NCBI GenBank assembly: GCA_965644295.1
Contig: CBFFRP010000146.1
Coordinates: 248,001 to 312,000 of the forward strand
Source: Paraphysomonas bandaiensis
Lineage: Eukaryota; Chrysophyceae
Direction: 5' to 3'
DNA: 64,000 nucleotides
Notes under the pieces: generated by a model
What the model saw: the letters and a program-made list of their open reading frames with translations, nothing else
Told to the model about the DNA's origin: nothing
Database searches by the model: none
Shown: positions 11,142-24,500 of the stretch, in pieces
How positions within the stretch are numbered: position 1 is the stretch's first letter
Layout: each line of letters opens with the position of its first letter
Position numbers and translations under genes: made by a program

Positions 11142-12462
11142 ATGGGGTGTGGTGCATCTTTTTATTCCCTTAGACCTGAATGGAGCAGCTTTACACAGAG
11201 CGAGATGATTGGCGAGGGCTCCTACGGCACTATATGGCGAACTACTCATGCTCGTGATAAAACTCAATATGCCGCTAAAGTTATTAGTATTGATCAGTGT
11301 ATTAGTCGTTGTGGTGGTGCTGATGTCTTGAAGAGTGAAATTACAGCCTTGAAAAGAATTACTCATCATGCGCTCATATGTAATATGCATTACGCGCACC
11401 ACGATAACGTATATTGTACCATAATTTTAGATTTACTGGAAGGGGGGGATCTGAGATATCATCTTAATGATCATGTCGATTTTACTGAAAGTGATGTGGC
11501 TTTCATTGGTGCATGTATTGCATCTGCTTTGAGCCATATTCACAGTTGTGGAGTAATTCACAGAGGTATATATCCAATATTGTGTCGTGCATTAACTTAT
11601 GCTTTTAGATGTTAAACCTGAGAATATTGTCTTAGATTGTCAAGGGTATCCAAGACTTACTGATTTCGGTATATCATATACTGCAACTTCTAGTTTTGTG
11701 TGCACTGCCTCGAGTGGAACGGTTGGATACTTGGCACCCGAAGTGTTATCATCCTCCCACGCACATAGCTTTGAGAGTGATTTCTGGAGTTTGGGAGTTG
11801 TTATGTTTGAATTACTATTCTCTCAAAGACCGTTCGAACGGAACTGTCCAAAGAATTTTATCTCCTTCGTGGAAGAGACATATAAGGACCTGTGGTGTAT
11901 GGACAGATACAGCAATGCAAATAATGACGGTGATATCACCGTGACAACTACTCGAACGTGTTTTGATGAGTTTTCATTCAAATCGAAAGACAATTATAAC
12001 ATGTCAGATACTGTGGAAGAATATCAAAACAGTAAGCATATGATCAGCATTCCGCTGCCAAAATCGATGATGATTAAAATGCCGATTGTTTCCCAGTGCG
12101 ACAACCCTGTATCCGCTGAATTTGTCTCAGTTATCCGCGGTTTAATGGACGTCAGAGTGCCTCAAAGATTAGGTGCATGGTCCAATATTACTTCACTTCA
12201 ACGCCGTCTATTTTTTTGCGCACTAGATTGGCAAGATCTCATACAGAAGAAGATTACATCGCCGCTACATGTCGATGTGAACATCACCCGGGTTTGCTTG
12301 GACTTAAAGTATGCCAATAGGACTAAAACTGAAGCTAAACCAGTAAATCTTTCAAAACTACCACCCCGATTTCGATATATTTTGTCCATGTATTCACAGG
12401 GCCTTAACAACGAGAATACATCAAAGCTCGATACAAAAGGCTGCACTTTGCGGCCAGAATGA
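11142..12462 (+). CDS. Ser/Thr protein kinase with N-terminal myristoylation motif
   Basis: Exons 11142-11565 and 11609-12462 join in frame to 425 residues. The N-terminus MGCGASF fits N-myristoylation (Gly2, Ser6) with a Cys3 that could be palmitoylated, so membrane attachment is likely. Kinase motifs: glycine loop GEGSYGTIW, the VAIK-type Lys in YAAKVIS, catalytic loop HRDVKPEN (the HRD Asp codon is made across the intron), DFG in LTDFGIS, and APE in GYLAPEVL. All key residues are present, so it should be active. The activation segment and the DFWSLGVVMFELL helix resemble the STK32/YANK branch of AGC kinases, but the tail after about residue 240 is unfamiliar and there is no AGC hydrophobic motif. 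A 43-base intron separates the exons. Confidence 0.85.
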
Positions 12463-14205
12463 AGCAATTTCAGAAATATATATATATTAACCATATATAA
12501 TGCATTGCACTGAATTTTGCTTATTATGTACCACTATACCGGATATTGCGAATGGACTGCATTGTCTTGGTTTTACCCACCCCAAAATCTCCTGACGTCG
12601 CACTCTTTGAATTATATGGTCGAGTGTTAAATATATACGTTGCCATGATATAGAACGTATACAATAATTTCGCGGCAAGTTTTTGATATTATTGATTACA
12701 GATGTTAGAGGTAATATCGTATTCTAGAAAGAATGACTAAATATTGTCGAAAGAACAGCCGCGAAAGTTTTATTGCAGTGTCTTCCACAGAGCAATTCAA
12801 ATGTAACGTGCAGATAGTAAGCTGCATTTATGATTCTCTGTTTGAGGCTGCTATTTATATTGTGATTTTCACTATCACTACTTTAATTCTTACAATAATG
12901 CTTACTAATTTAATATCACTATATCTATTGCTTATGACCAGCAGAAGGCAGGATATGTTTTATGTTGAAGGTTTGTGTTATTGCAATGCATATTGCAGTA
13001 CTTGAGATTGTATTATAAGTGTTGATACAATTCTGACAAAAAGATACTGTTGATACTAATACTTTTTGCTAGCAGGATTAGATAAGTATGATGACTCAAT
13101 GTGGCACTCTAGCTGCTGTATTTAATACTCTAAACTAAGTTTTGCTTTAGTTTGACCAAAAAAGTTAAATGCTGCAGTTTTTATTGACTTTTTCTCTTCT
13201 ATCACTTAGATCGTTAAAGAAAAGTTAGTCGTCAGACGAGACAGATTATTACTATTGACTACTGACAGCGGTGCCATTTCGCATAAAGCTCAACACCGAC
13301 ATAATTTTAGCGTTCTGATAGCAACCACAAAATAAATTTTGCACCTTGAACCATCATATATATCGTCATGACACCTCCGTTTCACAATTGTATAGCTATA
13401 CAGTATTTTGACTATGTATTACTGTTTTTCACATTGTTTTAACGAATACATTTCTATCTCAGGGAAGCATATACGAATTCCAACAGTTTACAGATTTCAA
13501 ATCGATTTGTGAGGAATACAGTAGAAAAGAGAGTACTTTTTCGATAGACAGTAGTTTTAGCTGAACTAATCGATAAATTATAGCTTGATATAGTATATAG
13601 TTAATACTCTTAATACAATAAATATAGCGAATTGCAATGAACGATTAAAAATGGTGATCACAATATCAATTAATAGTTCTCTCAACAGCATAATTCAGAG
13701 TTTTTTTGGAGAATAGAGGAGATACATATATTATCAAATGCCATTACATGCCAAATGGCCCATTAATAGGTGACAACTTTCCCGCAATTATAATGACCCT
13801 TCTATAATAATGGCAATACCATAAATGGTTACCAGCGGCCAGCAGGCCCTGTGTTTATGCCCTTAAACTTTTCTTTATAGAGTTTTTTTCTATACATTGT
13901 TGTCACTTATCATATAGAGTATAATGTAATCAAAGGAAGTGTGAATCTAGAGTCTATAGTATAGTATCATAAAAGTAACCAATGCACATGTTTCTTTATC
14001 TTGCTTAAATATTGCGCAGCCATACTTGAGCACAAAGTAAAAACAATACGGCAGCAAAAGACTAGCACACGTATTACTATATCTCCTACTATTGACACAT
14101 ATTTACTGTCTTAATGACAACAACAGAATCAAAGAAGCGCAGATCGTGTGTAAGCAGAGCATAGCGAGTGAGATTTACCATACTATATTATTTTTCTACA
14201 CTCAC
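12463..14205. other. Convergent gap, no supported gene
   Basis: 1.7 kb of AT-rich DNA between two 3' ends. A 90-codon frame at 12733-13005 encodes one hydrophobic segment (YIVIFTITTLILTIMLT) but has no recognisable domain or partner exon; I do not call it. No repeat, tRNA or transposon remnant recognised. Confidence 0.35.
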
Positions 14206-17200
14206 TCATGACTCGATTTCCATTTCTCCGTTCTCAACTTGACCTTCTATGGTTTCATTTTTATCGTCTGCACCACTACGACCACTTTCTTCTGTATTGG
14301 AGTGAATGCCACTTTGGACCGCACTTGAAATTTCATTGCTAGCTGTAGTCGATGTCGCTCTTGGTGATGTATTCCCAGCAGCTAATACAGACTCTTTCCA
14401 CGTAGCCATTAGCTGCAACAGTAAGAGGAAACCATCAGAAAAATAGAAAAGCATGTCACGATTATCACAGAAAAGAAACTAGAGTATTCGGTACAGTAAG
14501 ACGGTATGATGTACGTGGTGTAATTGTTAGCATCAATGAACTATAAAATGCCAAATGCATGTTTCTATCATATACAGGCTAATACCAGAGATGCAGCCTG
14601 CAAGATTTCACTATTAATTCTGCTGGAGAGCCCCTTGCCTTTGGCCGCAGTCCGAATATTCTTCGGAATGCCCATGTACCTACCAGACTATATGGACACG
14701 TGTACATGTGATAAACACACTCGTCAATATTGAATCGCATTACGCATTACACTACACAAAATGGACAGACAATAATGTGCGACTACTTCAAAAGGTAGTA
14801 CAAATATTTAGTATGGTACATAATATCACACCGTGCAAGCGTACCTTAAGTACAGATGCCGTAACGGGAACATCCGTGGCTCTCTTAAGTAGAGACAACA
14901 ACTCATCAGAATCACTATCAGTGAAATTTACTGAATCCGAAGAATTGACAAAATGTACGTATCGATTTAGCGGCTCCTGCAATTGATCCAAAAGAAGACC
15001 GTTTTCAGAATCGATCCCTCCATCATCACACTCACTCTTTGAAGTTGTAACACTAGAAGTACTAACGATAGGTGCAACTGCAACAGAACGAGCTGACTGA
15101 GACAATCCTGAGGCGGCTGCACTCTTAGCCAAAGAGCGAATCGCTTGTTTAAATGAAGCCAGTCTGCGTCAGATATTAACGAAACAACCATGACGCATTC
15201 TCCACGTACCTTTCTTCCGTATGAGAGGCCATATCTGTTGGGTTATGGATAGACCCCACAGACTTCACTACGTCGCCAAACTCGGCTACTCTTGCTGCAT
15301 TGACTCGCTTTGACAGCGCGCATACGCTCTCCTTCATATCAGCTGACAATGTATTGTAGTCCGATTTCTACGTAATTCAAATTCGTAAGAGAATAAATTC
15401 CACTACATATGAGAACGACCCATTTCAATTCTACCACTTAATACTCTACGGTACCTTGGCGGCATCATCATGAGCCCATCGCAGGAGGTATGGAAGAACA
15501 GATGGTATACCGGGTCCAAAACCTGTGGTGCGAACATAAGTGAATTTAAGAGCACACAAAACAAGTAGAACAAATATTACGTACCACGAAACCTATGTGC
15601 CAGTAAGGCTTGCGCTCCACACATCGTCGCGTGATAAGTTCTGCATAAAACAGTTACATCATATTCAACAGTATATGGTTATATTCAGTAAATATACAAT
15701 TCACGAATGAATACTGCAATATTACTGTTTCGTACCTGTAAGGATCATCTTCAGTAGGGTCCCATACACCACTCTCTGTTTGTAGAGCAAGTAAAGCTCT
15801 CATCCCTTTTCTAATTAAGGCATCATCGTCTCCGCACCCAAAGCACCGCAGACTCTCCACGAATTCAGCGGTTAGATGCACATCTCTTTGCTGAAAGCAA
15901 TACATTACAATAGTTGCGTATACATTGATATATACGAAATTACTCATAGACACATAACTTTCAATACGACATCGCATACCTGTATATGGACCTCCAAATG
16001 GTTCCTCAAGAAATAGTACTCGTGTGGAAATAAACTCGCATCAAGGCGAAGTTCTCCCCAGTTATTCATCGTGAATACGATATGAGTGACAAGGTAGCAC
16101 TGATCAATATATTCGTCCCAGGGAAGTTCATGGGGTCCCTACACGCATATAGTTAATATGACACTTATGTACACAGTTTACTGCATGCGAAGCAAACTAA
16201 ATGAGTAAATAGAGAACACGATTTCCACAAACCTTGTATGGCCTCAACACCGGCAGCCACTTAAAAAGATCCACATAATCACACCCTGAAGTGCGAAATT
16301 TAGACAGAACCACCAAGAACACAAATAGTGGTATTGTACTAACCTAAAACCAACCCAACTCTGTCCGCGTAAAAGGAATGGATCAGAGACGTCGACATTA
16401 GTCTGTATTTGCTGACCTGCATTCATCATAAGGGAACATGACACGTAAACAATCGATGAAAATAGTCTATTATCTCAAAGTTCACTGTAACCAATTTTAA
16501 AGATAACGACAGCACCACAGCATAAAAGGTACAATACTCACTTCTGTGTTAGATGACACTTCTATTCCACCAGAATCGCTGATAGCCCCCTGCTTGGGAT
16601 CCCATCCAAAGTACTCCTCAGCTGAATAAGCAGCCTTGCTCTGATAAAAGTTAACTCTTCGTTAACTTTATGTAGAAAACAAAACATTGCATAAAATACC
16701 TGCAGAAACTGCAACACTTCGGATTTAAGATCGTGTCGAATTCCAACCCTCTCCATACAATACATTCCTATTTGGACTCATATATCATCTTGGTGAACAT
16801 AAAATATATACAATTCACTACGCGTAGAAACAATGACAATAACGCTCCACATCATAGTTCATATTGAAACATACAGAATACGAGTTCATATGTTTATTCG
16901 ACCTACCCGTAACCACCTCCATAACTTCAGATGGAGTGGGATTTCCGTCTTCATCATCTTTCCACCCATCTTGCATTGTCGTGTACTTCCAGCGGTTAGC
17001 AAGATGTTCTACATATTTAAGTGTTTTGCTTCGTATAGGTTCTCCAGTCACAGTCGCCACATCATAGAAGCACTAGTAGATATTGAGTTACAAATCATAT
17101 AAACAAATACTATCATCCCACACTGAGTAAATATGTATGATGACATATTTACTAATACTCGAAAGGTCGAGTCACCTGAATCATATCGTTTCCGAAATAG

Positions 17201-18698
17201 TTGAAGTTATCAGCATCCAACGCCATCTCATATACCCTGCACATATCTATTTGAATACCAAATGCAAAGTATTGTACTAATACCAAAGAAAACATAGTGT
17301 ATAATCTAATAGAGTGTATCAATTTAAACGGTTATACACCACACACTAGAACCTAGCTAACAAATGAATGCATATCCTTAAAATATCATGTACACACAAC
17401 CCTCTACCAAACCTGTCGATTGCTTTAGATACAGCTTTCACCCTCTCTTGGCCCCACGTAGAGGTCGCCCACTCAACGTCTCCTAGACGACTACTCCGCT
17501 TCCGCAAAGCCTTTCCCTATGCATAACCACATGAGGCATGAACACAGTTACGTATAGGCACAATCATATCGCACGTCAAACAGTGACAATCATCTATGAA
17601 AAAACAGTAAATCTCAAGCCAATCATAGCTACCACCTCACTAGAATGCCCTATCCCCCCTCCAACTCCCATAGAAGATAAGAGGTTGCTGCTGGAATTAG
17701 CCTTCTTTAGCTTTTTCTTCTTGTAACCCACATCACTACTATCACTGTCTTCATCTGAGTCGTCGGAGAGGCCTACAAAGAAAACAGTGTAAATTCTACA
17801 CCGCACAATATACAGTATGGTGCGTATACATATATTCCAGTTTTCTGTATTTGCAAAACAGCTACAATATCGCACTAATATTGTTCTTATGGGCATCAAT
17901 GTACCAGAGCGTTGTTCTTTCATCTTGACGTACGCTTGCTCAGTAGCATGTCTCCTTTTCTTACTCTTTACTCCATCCTCATTTCGAACGGCACTTTGAA
18001 TTTCGTCGTCACTACTTTCTTCGTCATCAAAGTCTATGTCTTTGGTATCACCTCGTTTAGATGACTTCTTGACGACTCGAGATGCAGTAGAACTGATGCC
18101 GTTCTCCTTTTCCCAGATTTTTCTAACAATAAAGCACGATCAGAAATAAAAATGCACACAGATAATTACAACCTATTCGCAGTATCCACTTCTTCCCAAC
18201 TAGAGGATTCTGGTATATTCAACTGCATACACAGCTTACGCCTCATCTGTCCACAGTGCATGATTAGGCGAATCCATATACAAACGCAATAAGAACTGTA
18301 TGAAGCAATTCCATATAAACTGCACACGCAATTCAATTACCTCTTCCCTCTCAGTATCTTTTCTGGCCCATTCCTGCTGAGCTTCAGCCTTGACTTTATC
18401 CGATTCAAGTTTATATTTCTCAATCTCATCAGAGGGTAAATTTCTCCACATCTCTCCTAGTTTACCCAATCGATCAGCTGTATGAATATACTATTAAACA
18501 AATCATACAATCTGTATATAATAATCTACCTGCTGGTTTACCATCATCATTAATATCATCAGTTGAAAACTTGTCTTTAATAAATAATTGATAAGCATTC
18601 AATCCAGTGGGTTTCTTTGGAATCACTGAAATATATTTACTTTTTCTTCCTCTTTTATGAACTGATTCATCTTTCATATTCTTTACTTTAGTTGACAT
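14206..18698 (-). CDS. HMG-box protein with C-terminal alpha/alpha-toroid-like domain, 19 exons
   Basis: Nineteen exons keep one frame for 827 residues: 18530-18698, 18341-18477, 18173-18246, 17905-18122, 17633-17772, 17413-17516, 17176-17236, 16907-17072, 16700-16767, 16542-16640, 16344-16416, 16233-16285, 15980-16138, 15736-15890, 15585-15640, 15455-15522, 15210-15367, 14845-15163, 14206-14412. Residues about 24-95 form an HMG box (PKKPTGLNAYQLFIKDKF, then LGKLGEMWRNLPSDEIEKY), a DNA-bending fold. An acidic/Lys-rich nuclear-type linker follows. The second half (about 330-600) has YLVTHIVFTMNNWGELRL, RKGMRALLALQTESGVWD and YHATMCGAQALL, a repeat style like terpenoid-cyclase/prenyltransferase toroids. 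I recall similar uncharacterised bacterial and protist proteins but cannot name the family. The tail is Ser/Asp/Glu-rich. Pairing of chromatin binding with this domain is unusual; function unknown. Confidence 0.75.
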
Positions 18699-19294
18699 AT
18701 TTTAATTTTATTATTTAATGTGGTTTGTAGTATGTATATGAGGCATGACACGATAGTGAACAGTGACAGTCGTACTATCGGCAGTCAGCATCTTATTATT
18801 CGGAAATATATTGAAGCAAAAACTTTCTATAGTACTGCAATATAACTACGGCTGGAATACAGATAATTATTGTCTCAATATTAGAGGCATCTTTGAACAA
18901 AAATACACATACGCTGTTTAACACATGAGTATGTATATACATGTCTATATACGGCTGCTGATGTAGTGAGATTTTGTAGCAGATGTAGATACTTGCTGTA
19001 TTTTCTATCATATATATAAGGGATATTCAGAGTTGCTGTTCCAAAAGTTGGCATTTTGACCTTCCACTTTGCATAAAAGTCATACATATCACACCACTGT
19101 AGCATATACGACCATCTCTATACACATATTCCCGTATACAGTGCAGGATATTTTATCCTGGCCTGCTGTGTATGCAGGTAGTTCCTACTTGTACAGGGTT
19201 GATTATACAGCAGTCTGCTGTATATACAGCCAGCATAACCCTCTTAGCTCTCAGCATCTCATCTCATAGACCCCACTATCCACCATACACTACC
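18699..19294. promoter_or_regulatory. Divergent promoter gap with dispersed repeat
   Basis: 596 bases between the starts of the HMG-box and acyl-CoA-binding genes. It holds copy 1 of dispersed repeat family A (18779-18920). An inverted pair TACAGCAGT|CTGCTGTA at 19206-19222 lies 73 bases upstream of the plus-strand start. Confidence 0.45.
18779..18920 (-). repeat. Dispersed repeat family A, copy 1
   Basis: About 140 bases, inverted relative to copies at 39883-40022 and 57511-57645. Shared core (read on the minus strand): TATTTTTGTTCAAAGATG, ATATTGAGACAATAATTAT, TTCAATATATTTCCGAATAA and TAAGATGC. Copies 1 and 3 share most positions over their full length. It starts about 80 bases upstream of the HMG-box gene. 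Confidence 0.85.
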
Positions 19295-20493
19295 ATGGAT
19301 CTCGCTGAACTCGCCATGATGCTAGAGAGCATCAATGCTACTGAAGTCTCTGACTCTGAGTTCGAACAAGCAGCGAGCAGAGTGTCCTCTTATTCATGGC
19401 TGCCTGACGATCAGAAGCTTCAGTTCTATGCGCTATACAAGCAGAGCACTATCGGAGATGTCAATACTAAACAGCCATGGTCTATTAATATGGTCGCTAA
19501 AGCCAAATGGTAAAACACATAGAACACTATGAGCCTAATTATGCTATGGACTTATATGTATGTATATATATAGGGATGCATGGAAGGCCTATGAAGGATT
19601 CCCTAAAAAGAGTGCGGCTATGGCATATGTATATCTTGCTAATGAACTAGAAGCTGAGGATTGTGCTAGACGTGGTATTGAGTGCTCGAAGAGTGGAGAC
19701 AATGACTCCGAAGGTGATACAAAACGCAGTGCTGAAGAGCAAGCAATGTCGGTGACTGTTAGTACTTTTAAGGATCCGATCAAGTGAGTAAGCACAGTAG
19801 TCGAATATGATACATTTAGACTCTCAATATTGAATGGAAGTCAAGACTAATTTATTTTGACGCATATTTCATTGTTATTTAATTGAAACTTATATGTGTC
19901 TCCTGCTCACACAGTGGCGACATTGAAAAGGAGTCGTGGACAGAGTCGGAAGAAATATTTCAAGCTGTGGTTAATGGTGATCTCGAAGGTGTTAAAAAGA
20001 GCTTGTTAGGTGGTACATCTCCATCTTTACGGGATTCTGAGGTGCGAATCTGATGAATATTATTTAACATTAGAATGTGGTGAATACGTGGAAATCGTAG
20101 CACTGCTTATATATTATACCACAGAAAATGACTCCACTTCACTATGCCGCTGATAGAGGACACATTGATATATTGACTACTTTGGTGGACGGAGGGGCGG
20201 ACTTAAATGCTTTAGATAGTGAAGGACAGACTCCATTAATGCTCGCCGTAATGTGTGAAAATGAGGTAAACAACGACAGTATTGAAAGCAGATGTTAATC
20301 AATGTTGTTTGCTTTCCATTTCATACACTAACGGGGGATATGTAAACAGGAAGTAGTTCAGGTGCTACTATCTAATGGGGCTGACTGCACGATTCGAAAC
20401 AGTTCAGGAGAATCTGCACTAGACATGGTAGATGGTGATAGTAGTGACGGTAGGGCAGTGCTTGCAATGCTTCAGGAAGCATCAACAGGTTGA
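19295..20493 (+). CDS. Acyl-CoA-binding protein with ankyrin repeats (ACBD6-like)
   Basis: Five exons (19295-19509, 19574-19783, 19915-20041, 20125-20265, 20350-20493) join to 278 residues. The first ~95 residues are an acyl-CoA-binding domain: LPDDQKLQFYALYKQSTIGD, then KAKWDAWKAYEGFPKKSA, with the Tyr and Lys residues that contact CoA. An acidic linker leads to a repeated-helix region with at least two clear ankyrin repeats (MTPLHYAADRGHIDILTTL and a following GQTPLMLAVMCENEEVVQVL). This is the architecture of ACBD6, which binds long-chain acyl-CoA and supports protein N-myristoylation in animals. That is notable here because three other proteins in the window begin with MGxxxS. It has no signal peptide and is probably cytosolic or nuclear. 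The start is the first ATG in frame and fits the domain start. Confidence 0.9.
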
Positions 20494-21558
20494 GCGCTAT
20501 AATACTTTGTGTCGGCTGGTTAAATGGTGAAGTAGTCGTGCTGTGTCTTATACTAAATTGACTCGAATTATTGTTATTGGTACTGTCATGACATTTTTAA
20601 TCCTATTTAATACATAGTCAACTGTCCCAGTTGATGATGTTTTTATCTATGCTCAGAATTTGTCAGAATTATTGCAATAGTTTCTATTGAGTGTATATAT
20701 ATTAAAGCTGCAAACACGGAGTTAGAAAGTGAAATCGAAAATATTCATAACTTGTTTTTCGCTCTGCGTGACAGGACGGTATCAAATTTTGACATGTGTG
20801 GATTTTTAAACGTTTAAACTTTATTACGTTGAACGTAATATACACTCAATGCTTGAATATAATAAGTTATGATCAATACTCATTGTCATTCGACAAATTC
20901 ATGTAATCTCAACTAGCAATCGCTTTCATACGATCAATATATTTATTATTCCTATTATTATTTCACTACTATTTTTCCTAATTCCTATCGACTATCGAAA
21001 CATGTATAGCTGCATGTTAATCACAGCAAATCATAATTGCAATTACAACTGACTCCAGCTTGCTTCAATTTATTGGGACAACATGTAATACTTGCAATTA
21101 TAATTGACTACAACCTAGCTAGGTCAATTAATTGGTACGCAGCCCTGCTGCTTATCCAGTGGTCAAGGGACATCGACAAGTAAGACAGTAAGACTGTATA
21201 GTGGGCTATCATTAAAAGTAACTTTAATTTCCCGAAGGATATACTCGTTCTTCCGTTTTTTAACTGCTACATATATATTCAGTATGCAATTGATAATATG
21301 AATATCCAACGAGGAAATGACTCCATATTTAAGATAGTTACAACACAAAAGAGTAAAAAGAGTGTATACCTACTTCTACACAGTGCTGAGAATTTCACCA
21401 CACACATCCATAATCCATCAAACTGGTCTGGACACACATTTCCCATATAAATATGTTATCATCTTGTTGTGTAAAACATAAACGTTTATATATCCGAATG
21501 TCGTAAACAACTCAGATGTTGCATGCAGCGAAAAACATCACACTACACGAATCCGCAG
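20494..21558. other. Convergent gap, no gene
   Basis: 1.07 kb of AT-rich sequence. Near 21030-21140 it contains TTGCAATTATAATTGA and TCAATTAATTGG stretches reminiscent of the core of the foldback element at 4249-4932, but without its terminal repeats. Nothing else recognised. Confidence 0.35.
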
Positions 21559-24500
21559 TTACGCACTACGCTGTGCCATTGGAGACTGTGTGGTTGAAAC
21601 GGTGGAAGAATCTGGCACAGATTCTGACGACTGCTTTACATAGCTTCGCGTAAACAGTGACATCCATGTAACTACAATGCCAATAGCTAGTCCAGCTAGT
21701 GCCGAAATAATAGTTGCATACACCATGTCGTCATCAGTATACTCCATATTATCATTGCCACAGCTGGTGGATCCGTTAAGAGTGTTCGTTGAAGTTGACG
21801 AAGTAGCAAATGCATCATAACACTGCCAGTTTCCACACTTGTCTGATAAATCATAAGAAACAAGAGCATCCATTAGTATTGAAAATGCAAATACAAATTG
21901 TAAATAGACAACGTTTGGAGCTAGGATACATGTGAGCACCAACCCACCTATGACAGCATCCTGTAAACATTCCAAGTAGTTCCACGTCCAGTTATCAGTT
22001 CTACACGATGAATCACATGTGGTTCCATCCACCGTTTTCCCACACACACCCTTGCTCCAAATATCACAGGCATACGAGCAGACAGGGTTGTACGATTCGC
22101 TTAGAGAAAGAGTAAATTTTGGGCAACTCGCTGAGGAATCTTCTCTGCAGTCGGTTTCTGACCCTATACCAACTGCATACTCTCCGCTTTCTAAAATATA
22201 CCTGAGAATAGAAATTAGTACGTCACTAGATATATAGGTGTACGACACAAATCGACACCACGTACCAGCCATCAAGACCAATAAATTTGAGGTCTTCACT
22301 GGCTGTCAGTGTCCACGACAACGTAACAAACTCAGCCGGAGCCAAATCTACTTTTGAAAATCTGTAGAGAGCGAAAGAAACGTTATCAGAGCATCAACCT
22401 CCACCTTCACGCACCTCTTAAGTAGTTTGTACTCCGGCGATACACGTCGGTACACATCAAACAAGAACACTAACACAGAATAGTTTGATGCAACGGCACC
22501 AATGTTCGTAACCGTCGCTGATATTGTAATAGACCCAGTCTCATCAAGAGTGGAGGAAGACAACGTGACATCTGAAACTAAAAATGACGAATATGTCATG
22601 CCTGAGCCAAACTCCCACTCAACCTATATATACTGTCAGTTTTAGGTTCTAGTGAAAACATGTACGCACAGAAAATACACTCAAAATTCAAAAACAAGTG
22701 CACACCATGCATCAAAAACAGGGAAAACCACATAGATATAACAACTAGTGTCAATATTACCTCACAACTACCACTTTCACACTGATCTGACGGCTTGTGA
22801 TGGTAAGGATACGGAATTGCACCGTGCTTCTTAGGGTACGTAAATGGTAATCGTCCAGATGGTGAGATATTTCCGGATATGATATCAGCGATGGCCGTTC
22901 CACCGTAAGGACCAGGTAAGTACGCCTCCAACACAGCGCTGGAAATATCAGCAATGCCATTTAGAAGTCGGGGACGGCCAGATATCAAAACCAGCACAAC
23001 AGGAGTACTTGTTGCGGCTGTTATCGCATTGACAAACTGCATACATATATTTAACATGTTCATTGCAGGCTATAAACGCGTACTCCAGCCAGATCACAAG
23101 GGAAATATATGGAAACAAGACGCATTCAACATGCTACACATACAAAAACTTTATACCACCCACTTACTTCTACTTGACCTTGCGCTAGGTTCAAATCGTT
23201 AATATCACCCGGCTTTTCTGTGTACGTCTCTTCTCCCACACACACTACCACAAACTCAGAATTTTCAGCTAAGTCTAAAATGTCAGTCATGTTGACATCA
23301 TCAAGATTGGTCGCATCAATATCAGGGCCAGGAACGTAGTGTACCTGCATACGATGACATTTAGAGTAGCACTTTGCGGATAGTTCACAGGAACTGCTTA
23401 CGAAGTCGCACATATATCATACATTGTTGTACACGGCACACCAAACATACGCATATAGTGATACTAAAAATGTCATCACTTCTCTTTCGTACCATCGATT
23501 GTAAATATTCATTTTCGATTCCAGATTTGACTGTTACGCCATCCAAAAATTCAGAATCATTAGTAGCCCCTTGCCAATGAAATGACCACCCTCCAGTTTG
23601 CCTGGTTAACGAGTCGCAAGTCGGTCCCGTTACCAAGATATTCTTTCCTACCATGCTTGCGGCTGGGATAGGCAAGGTTAAGTTAACATTTTTCAGAAGA
23701 GTGATGCTCTCGCGAGCAGCTTCAAGAGCTGTTTCTCGATCAACATCCTGACCTACTGTAGAAACCAATGGGTCATCTTTATCTAGCAGCGGTGACTCCA
23801 ACAGTCCCAGAGTATCTTTTAATTTCAATATACGACGAACAGAATCATCAATTCGAGATTCACTAATGACTCCTTCATTTACGAGCTCCAGTGTGTAGGT
23901 AAAAAAAGATGTATCAAGTGGAACCATGCTCATATCGATAGTTGTATCAGTAAGAGCTAATTCGACTGCTTCCTTTTGAGTTGACGACACTTTGTGCCAA
24001 GTATGCAGATTTTCAATTTCTGCATAGTCAGTCACGAGCATACCAGTGAAATTCATGTCATAACGAATTAACTTAGTTAGGTAATCATAGGACGACACCA
24101 TGGGTACACCGCCAAAATCATTGTAACTTTCCATCGCTGTTAAGACACCAGCATCAACAGCAGCCTGGAAAGCCGGGAGATAGAGTTGCTTCATCGAACG
24201 ATCAGACAACTGGACGGGTGAACGATCATGGCCATTAGATGGCAAAGAATATGCAATGAAATGTTTCATACATGCAGCAGCTCGAACTGGTGTGCTTCCA
24301 TCAAAAGTAACTTCTTGAATTCCATTGACGAGTGCTCTTCCCATTTCAGCAGCCAAATATGGGTCTTCACCAAATGTTTCGTAAAATCGAGGCCACAGAG
24401 GGTGTAAAGCGAGCCCAAGAACAGGAGAGAACATCCAAGGAACACCAGCTGCACGGGTATCCTTTGCTCCAACTTTACCAACGTTATAGGCATGCTTCGT

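Noticed and set aside
12733-13005. 90-codon frame with one hydrophobic stretch
   Set aside because: AT-rich DNA often gives Leu/Ile/Phe-rich frames; no family match, no neighbour context.
18796-19011. A conserved short peptide frame (FLFKDASNIETIIICIPAV) shared by the family A repeats
   Set aside because: The few differences between copies are mostly amino-acid changing, copy 2 is cut short, and there is no shared start codon; simple sequence similarity explains it.
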